This document shows, in pieces, positions 62,155 to 64,000 of a stretch of DNA of 64,000 nt. Made by a program: the position numbers and the translations under genes. The notes under the pieces are model-generated. The model searched no databases. It saw only the letters and a list, made by a program, of their open reading frames with translations, and had not been told where the DNA came from. Position 1 is the stretch's first letter. Every line of letters starts with the position of its first letter. The DNA is taken from the NCBI GenBank assembly GCA_964522015.1, contig CAZFST010000016.1, forward strand, positions 1-64,000, given 5' to 3'. This DNA comes from QQWI01 sp964522015. GTDB taxonomy: Bacteria; Bacillota; Clostridia; Peptostreptococcales; Acidaminobacteraceae.

Positions 62155-62976
62155 CTATTGATTTTCTGACTGTTTAAAGAGTTGATACCGCGGCAAGACA
62201 CTCTTGATATTAATCAATAAGTCTTCTAGTTCTTCAACGGTACCATTTTCCCATAATTGTTCAAATTTAAGTTGAAAAGTCATGGCTTCATCTTTTCTAC
62301 CCGCCACCATCAAGACCCGTATATTTGAGGTAATATCGGACACGAGATTGGATTTGAACTCGAATAAAAGCTGAGCTTTAATGATTTCATTTCTAATTTC
62401 TTCCATCTCGTCATCCAGTGCAGCGGCGGCTCGAGCAGAGCTCTTTAGTCTTTCACGGATTTCCACAGGAATATTGGACTTATATTTATAATTCAATGAA
62501 TGCTCGATGGTTGCCCAAAAGTTCATTGCCAGTGTACGAATTTGAAGTTCTACCAGGACATCCTTTTGTCCATAGGCTGTTTGAACTGGGTAGCGAATAA
62601 TCACATGGTAACTTCTATATCCGGAATCCTTAACATGTTCAACATAGTCTTTTTCATAGACAATTTTAAGGTCCGTGCCATCTCTTTGGCGGATCAGATC
62701 GACCACTCGATAAATATCGTCATTGAACTGGCACATAATTCTTAGACCCGCGATATCCTCCATCATGTCTTCAACCTGATCCATTGGAATATCCCGTCGC
62801 CTTGCTTTTTCAATAATTGACGAAATCCGCTTCACTCGACCTGTTATAAATTCAATTGGGGAATATTCATTTAGGTCTCTATACTCGTTTCGGAGAGATT
62901 TTAGCTTCACCTTTAATTCTTCTACTGCTTGTTCGTAGGGTATGAGCATCGCTTTCCATTCACGAATGTTGTTCAT
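62155..62976 (-). CDS. Small alarmone synthetase (RelQ/YjbM type GTP pyrophosphokinase)
   Basis: 273 aa with a single RelA/SpoT synthetase domain and no hydrolase or TGS domain. EDIAGLRIMCQFNDD, GYRSYHVIIRYP, VELQIRTLAMNFWATIEH are the nucleotide-binding and catalytic motifs. It makes (p)ppGpp from ATP and GTP or GDP, probably in response to envelope or other stress. The C-terminal helices (about 190-273) would form the tetramer. It is followed closely by a metallophosphoesterase. Confidence 0.92.
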   Translation of the reverse strand: MNNIREWKAMLIPYEQAVEELKVKLKSLRNEYRDLNEYSPIEFITGRVKRISSIIEKARRRDIPMDQVEDMMEDIAGLRIMCQFNDDIYRVVDLIRQRDGTDLKIVYEKDYVEHVKDSGYRSYHVIIRYPVQTAYGQKDVLVELQIRTLAMNFWATIEHSLNYKYKSNIPVEIRERLKSSARAAAALDDEMEEIRNEIIKAQLLFEFKSNLVSDITSNIRVLMVAGRKDEAMTFQLKFEQLWENGTVEELEDLLINIKSVLPRYQLFKQSENQ

Positions 62977-62991
62977 AAAATCACCTCGTTA

Positions 62992-63681
62992 TTATTTCCA
63001 ATACCCTTTCGGCCATTGATTTTCTAGTATGCCTAATAATTCACTAAAATGGTCGATCATAAAATCAGGATGATATGCCTCTAATGCTCTCTCATCATAA
63101 TAACCTGTGGTGGTGGCGACTGCAACAAATTCATTCTGTTTAGCGGCTTCAATATCCAGTGGTGTATCTCCAATAACCATAACATCCGATGCTGAAAACT
63201 TAAGCTTAAAAGCAGTTTCTGCACGGTTTTTGGCTAAGGACAGCAACTCAAATCGGGATTTCACCTCGTCTCCATAAGCCCCTTCTTCAAAATAATGCAT
63301 TAATCCCGAAAGGCTTAATTTGACGTTGGCACCTGCACGACAATTGCCAGTTCCAATCACATGATAAAGACCCGGTTGTTGAAGGGTCTCCAGAACGACG
63401 TCGATACCACCCAAAATAGCAATCCCTTTACCTGTTTTGATGCTTTGTGTTAATAACTCACTATAATGTTTAAAAAAACTATCAAGATTGAAGTGCTTAA
63501 TTTGATGCCTTTCATTGATTTCTAAGACCGTTACTAAATCCAAAGTTCCAGCCATTTGAATCCCAGCAAGTGCATTTTCAATACCGTATAAATCCATATA
63601 AGCTTTTTCTAATGATTCTCTACCGCTACCATAGCAGTGTATCAATGTACCATCTAAATCCCAAATAAGCAGTTTACTCAT
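62992..63681 (-). CDS. HAD-family hydrolase (phosphoglycolate-phosphatase-like)
   Basis: 229 aa with WDLDGTLIHCYGSGRESLEKA (motif I), VIGTGN (II), the Lys near AYGDEVKSR (III) and VMVIGDTPLDIEAAKQN (IV). The GSGRE element after motif I is common in a branch of Gph-like proteins. Cytoplasmic; substrate not known. It ends 16 bp before the alarmone synthetase start. Confidence 0.87.
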   Translation of the reverse strand: MSKLLIWDLDGTLIHCYGSGRESLEKAYMDLYGIENALAGIQMAGTLDLVTVLEINERHQIKHFNLDSFFKHYSELLTQSIKTGKGIAILGGIDVVLETLQQPGLYHVIGTGNCRAGANVKLSLSGLMHYFEEGAYGDEVKSRFELLSLAKNRAETAFKLKFSASDVMVIGDTPLDIEAAKQNEFVAVATTTGYYDERALEAYHPDFMIDHFSELLGILENQWPKGYWK

Positions 63682-63702
63682 AAATACCTCGATTCCTAGA
63701 AG

Positions 63703-64000
63703 TCAAAGACCAGTAAAACCTATGGCATGCAAAGTTGTTAGAATCATCAAGGAGAGAACGCTAATAAAAAAACCAATAACAAAAGACAGTTTCACTTGCT
63801 TTCTTCCTAAGTAACGGGTTCGATCGGCAATTAGACCGGTTAGTGAAACGATAAGAATTGCAAACGAAAGCCAAACATTGAAAACCAAGTTATCACTCTT
63901 CCAACCACCGCGTATTAATATATTAAAAAAACGATCAAGGGGATATTCTTCTACAGGTCTTGCCGAACCATACAATGCAATCAATACAAAAATCAACAAC
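63703..64000 (-). CDS. Membrane protein, N-terminus beyond the window
   Basis: The frame is open to the window edge; the first codon inside it is a TTG without a visible start context, so the gene continues upstream. At least three hydrophobic segments are visible (the partial one at the edge, SFAILIVSLTGLIA and VIGFFISVLSLMILTTL). I do not recognise the family. Confidence 0.6.
   Translation of the reverse strand, partial: LLIFVLIALYGSARPVEEYPLDRFFNILIRGGWKSDNLVFNVWLSFAILIVSLTGLIADRTRYLGRKQVKLSFVIGFFISVLSLMILTTLHAIGFTGL

Overview
The window is bacterial chromosomal DNA with no tRNA, rRNA or replication origin that I can see. Strong AGGAGG-type ribosome binding sites, low GC, a crotonase / 3-hydroxybutyryl-CoA dehydrogenase pair, an EpsG-type polymerase, a RelQ-type alarmone synthetase and a DUF1904 protein point to a Bacillota, most likely a Clostridia-class anaerobe. 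This placement is an inference. Almost all genes lie on the minus strand.

Region 1 (about 1-25.2 kb) is a surface-polysaccharide (capsule / O-antigen-like) locus read on the minus strand. A good sigma-A promoter (25132-25160) precedes a membrane UDP-HexNAc 4,6-dehydratase. After it come a chain-length regulator, a MurJ-like flippase, an O-antigen-ligase-family protein, glycosyltransferases, a PglE/PglC/WecD-like set (aminotransferase, priming phosphoglycosyltransferase, acetyltransferase), the CapE-CapF-CapG set for UDP-N-acetyl-L-fucosamine, an EpsG/Wzy polymerase, two tandem DegT-family proteins (one lacking the PLP lysine), a sugar N-formyltransferase, a GT2 enzyme and a Wzx flippase. Past Wzx, at the window edge, are decayed fragments of a second CapG/WecB and of a third crotonase gene.

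Region 2 (25.2-37.4 kb) is a patchwork accessory region. It holds two nearly identical crt-hbd copies (one crt broken by two deletions) on either side of an AbiEi/AbiEii toxin-antitoxin pair. A TetR regulator stands divergent to a GT1 glycosyltransferase and a shortened MFS efflux gene. A small stress-type membrane protein has a sigma-B-like promoter. An AAA ATPase / TOPRIM protein pair (a candidate defence module) and a Fic protein complete it. The AbiE, GT1-MFS and Fic promoters are each overlaid by a perfect inverted repeat. A 70-nt repeat occurs at 28.4 and 36.1 kb.

Region 3 (37.4-64 kb) looks like ordinary core genome: two TrmA/RlmD-type RNA methyltransferases, MscL, D-serine dehydratase, a three-gene signalling operon (REC-GGDEF-HD-GYP regulator, LivJ-like lipoprotein, hybrid histidine kinase), RarD, a GGDEF-EAL protein, glutamate dehydrogenase, MetA (with Glu111, predicting acetyl-CoA use), a broken EamA transporter, a SWIM protein with an SNF2 helicase, an ATC-hydrolase-like protein, two HAD phosphatases, a metallophosphoesterase with a repeat tail, and a small alarmone synthetase.

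The polysaccharide genes together suggest a repeat unit containing a 2,4-diamino (bacillosamine-like) sugar, L-FucNAc and possibly a formylated amino sugar. All functions are inferred from sequence motifs read by eye; no database search was run.
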